Below are positions 61,511 to 64,000 of a stretch of 64,000 nt of DNA, in pieces. Origin of the DNA: Pyronema omphalodes (lineage: Eukaryota > Ascomycota > Pezizomycetes > Pezizales > Pyronemataceae); assembly GCA_024516155.1 (NCBI GenBank), contig JAJJXM010000004.1:558001-622000 (forward strand), in the 5' to 3' direction. Numbering within the stretch: position 1 is the first letter of the stretch; every line of letters begins with the position of its first letter. The position numbers and the translations under genes were made by a program. The notes beneath the pieces were generated by a model. The model saw only the letters and a list, made by a program, of their open reading frames with translations, did not search any database and was not told the DNA's origin.

Positions 61511-62691
61511 GCAAAAGCTGTTTTGCGAGACGAACGAAAAGGATGCCCTGTCCTGTCCTTTCCTGTCCTTTCCTTTCCTGTCCTGCGAATTCCTGCTAAA
61601 CCGCTTGCCTGCGAACCTACCTGCCTATGAAACTGCTTGCCTGTGCACTGGTTCTGAACCACAAAACAGATGAAGCAGATGAAGCATGTATGGTAAGGTA
61701 AGTTCAAGACGTAACGTAAGGTAAGGCGGCGTAAAACCCGGCGCGCGTCTACATATCGTCTAAATTACAACCCCTCGAAAACTCCGAAACAAATCGATGA
61801 GTTCATCCGTCCATCCACTCAGATGACAGGTTCTTCGGTTTTTGGCTCTGGTTCTGGGTTTTGGGATTGGGGTTTTGATTACAAAGAGACTTACATGGCA
61901 TAGGATAGGATAGGATGGGGTTAAAGGTAGACAACACAGTAACCTCCGGATCCGTGGCTATATCTTTGATCTTTGATCTTGATCGCATCCGATCCCGGGG
62001 GTGGAATTTTATGATGGACTATGGGCGCTGAGTTTTAAATCGGGAATGGGAAATTAATTGGTCAAGCAAAGCAAAGCAGTCGCAAGTTTACAAACTGCAA
62101 TGTCGAAGGCTCACAAAGTCGTAAAAGAGAAAAGCAGCACAAGAGCAATAGAGAAAAGCCGCAAGAGAGAAGATCTGCCAAGTTTTTTTTTTTCTTTTTT
62201 TTTTCTGATGTGAAAAAATTGTAATCATAAAAACTGACTCGGAACAAAAACTGACTCGGGTAGTAGGAAAAAAAACCCGCATGGTCCCATGCATGCATGC
62301 ATAGAACCCAGCAACATATCATACCATATTGATACAATAAATTACCCGTTTTACTGTTTTACGGTGTAGTGCGAGTAGTTAGTGAGATCATTGGAAAAGG
62401 AAAGTGGGGGTTTTGGTGGATTGAATATTAAAGATTGAAGATTGCAACATGAGAATATCATGGACTGACATTTTGGCTAGCTGGTAGGGTATTTATTTTG
62501 TTTTCTGTCTTAAGTCTATTTATTTATTGATATCTTATGTCTTATACAAGCTTCAGGTATGAGTTTGAAGAAACTGCTCTGTGAAGCTCTGTAAACCTCT
62601 GCAAACCTCTGTAAACCTCTATGGATAACTACATATCGCTAAGTATTATAAAACCATAACTTCCGAATACATCGATCACCATTAAAGTACC

Positions 62692-62745
62692 TATCATACC
62701 CATCATACCCATCATACCCATCATATCCACCACAGCCACCATACC
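62692..62745. repeat. 9-bp CATCATACC repeat
   Basis: Three close copies of CATCATACC/TATCATACC followed by diverging CACCA-type copies, 90-140 bp upstream of the candidate start codon at 62834. Confidence 0.85.
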
Positions 62746-62833
62746 AAGCTCCCCAAGCTGCCCAAGCTTCAAAAATATCCTATCTCTACTCTCATAACAT
62801 TCATTCTTTCATAAATACAGCAGAATTTCCAAC

Positions 62834-63097
62834 ATGCCTGAAGATCCAATGATGGTGCGCGTAAGAGATTTCGGATATGTCATGGACTCAGGCGCTCATG
62901 GGGTATCACTCGGTAAGTTTGGATACTGGATGCGGAATGCGGGATGCGGGATGCGGGATGCCGGGTGCTGGGTGGATAGTGGGAATTGGCGGGGATATGG
63001 GGAATCGTGGATACTACTATACTGCTGACTAGGTATAATTGTGGTTGGATCTTGGGTATTGAAATCCAGGAGAATAGATAGAGATGTGGGGTATTGA
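62834..63097 (+). CDS. Candidate first exon of an unrecognised gene
   Basis: The ATG at 62834 (context AACATGCC) opens a 79-nt frame, MPEDPMMVRVRDFGYVMD then SGAHGVSLG, that runs straight into a consensus GTAAGT donor at 62913. A CTGACTAG acceptor at 63032 would give an in-frame continuation IIVVGSWVLKSRRIDRDVGY and stop at 63097, a 46-residue protein with a short hydrophobic patch. Equally, the real next exon could lie beyond the window. I do not recognise the sequence. Start context, clean donor and a CCA-rich leader are the only support. Confidence 0.3.
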
Positions 63098-64000
63098 TGG
63101 CGGGTAGTCTGGGAGTCTGGGGGTGTATATGGGGATATTGGATCTATATATGTATAAGCTTCAGCAACGATGAAAGAGATCCGTCACTGCAGTGGTGTGG
63201 GTTAGAGGATATATGTGGTGATTGAATTCTTTACTGAAGGCTAGAGTTGGAGAGTGTATGGGATTTGAAGGTTTGAGATTTAAGAAACTAACTGTTATGC
63301 TGGCTATGAGTAGGAGATTAATATAATTAATATTGTCTTACATACATCATATCTGTATCCCAGTTAGGCGGAGAATCGGATGGTTACGGTGGAAATCTGT
63401 CGAAGCTGAGAATATTTAATGAGTGTGTTTTGTAATTTACGATATAACATAATTATATCATCTACTGGTTGCCTTGGTTCTTCTTATTTACATTGCTACT
63501 GGAAAACATGGTAGAAGAATGTGTGTAATCAAACTTATCATAAACATAGTGTTCATCCAATCTATCCAATTCTCATTCATCCGCATCATGAGATATCACT
63601 TACCCTTTAAACCCGCGAACACAAACACCAAACTCGGATTTCTTTTTAAAATAACATGGAATGACATGGGATGGCAAGCGTAAATACGTATTCTCATAAA
63701 TAGTAGGTTGTATTTTAATCACAACAAATACTCTGTCTTGTGAGACATTTTATTTTCAGTCAACCATCGATATCATTCATTATATCATAAGAGGCTAGCT
63801 GGAAACATATTTTTTTCCTCTATGTACGCATCCTCAAAGATTAAAAGAGGCCACAAAAAGCAGCACTGCCTGCTAGAAACCCAGCTACCTCGTGGTGAAA
63901 TCGGCATCACTCTCGTTCTCCTGACCATACGTTCTTCGTTGAAAAAGCGGAGTATGTACATCCAATTCCCTATGATCATGCCATCGCAACACTATTTAGA
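63098..64000. other. Right end of window, no gene recognised
   Basis: About 0.9 kb of AT-rich sequence. It could be intron or leader of the candidate gene starting at 62834. The open frames here are short and without motifs. Confidence 0.4.

Larger units (their letters stand above)
49709..62833. other. Gene-poor region 3: long 5' flank of the GATA gene
   Basis: About 13 kb have no confidently recognised gene. The first 2 kb (49.7-51.8 kb) are unusually G/C-run- and microsatellite-rich and probably include the GATA gene's leader, promoter and possibly a first exon. The rest is mixed-composition DNA with short frames only (for example 52773-53204 plus and 60640-61128 minus), none with recognisable motifs. 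Repeats are listed separately. Confidence 0.45.

Overview
This window is nuclear DNA from a fungus, most likely a filamentous ascomycete (Pezizomycotina). Nine protein genes can be read with confidence. They carry many short introns, mostly 47-111 nt, with GTANGT-like donors, CTAAC/CTGAC-like branch sites close to the acceptor, and TAG/CAG acceptors. One gene is a GATA factor with the NsdD/SUB-1 type zinc finger, which points to filamentous ascomycetes. I cannot fix the class or genus from sequence alone.

Layout. Positions 1-20.1 kb form a dense housekeeping block of seven genes: GAA1 (GPI transamidase, runs off the left edge), CFT2/CPSF100 (mRNA 3'-end processing), DBP10 (60S ribosome assembly helicase), a Mei2-type RNA-binding protein, RNR1 (ribonucleotide reductase large subunit), NOP56 (box C/D snoRNP core) and CCT6 (TRiC/CCT zeta). 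Two pairs are divergent and share short promoters (CFT2/DBP10, 508 bp; NOP56/CCT6, 303 bp). DBP10 and MEI2 are convergent. After CCT6 the character changes abruptly: only two certain genes lie in the remaining ~44 kb. They are an eight-exon glutamate-cysteine ligase (28.5-31.2 kb, minus) and the NsdD-type GATA factor (47.6-49.7 kb, minus). A possible decayed gene sits near 21 kb and a possible first exon near 62.8 kb.

The gene-poor part is rich in simple repeats, homopolymers and short minisatellites. It also holds two structures worth attention. One is a 96-bp near-perfect foldback element with ~38-bp terminal inverted repeats and a 3-bp flanking duplication (35197-35292), a MITE-like insertion. 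The other is a family of diverged direct repeats spread over ~35.9-37.5 kb with a further copy at 39.0 kb. The GATA gene is flanked by ~16 kb and ~13 kb of apparently non-coding DNA, and G-quadruplex-capable tracts lie upstream of it; this would fit a developmental regulator with long leader and control regions.

Functional themes: the left block serves RNA processing, ribosome/snoRNP assembly, protein folding and DNA precursor supply. RNR1 has a cluster of CGCGT cores (MluI cell-cycle box type) upstream, the classical signature of G1/S control. No operons, CRISPR arrays, rRNA or convincing tRNA genes were seen. I did not recognise any secondary-metabolite, defence or virus-derived system.
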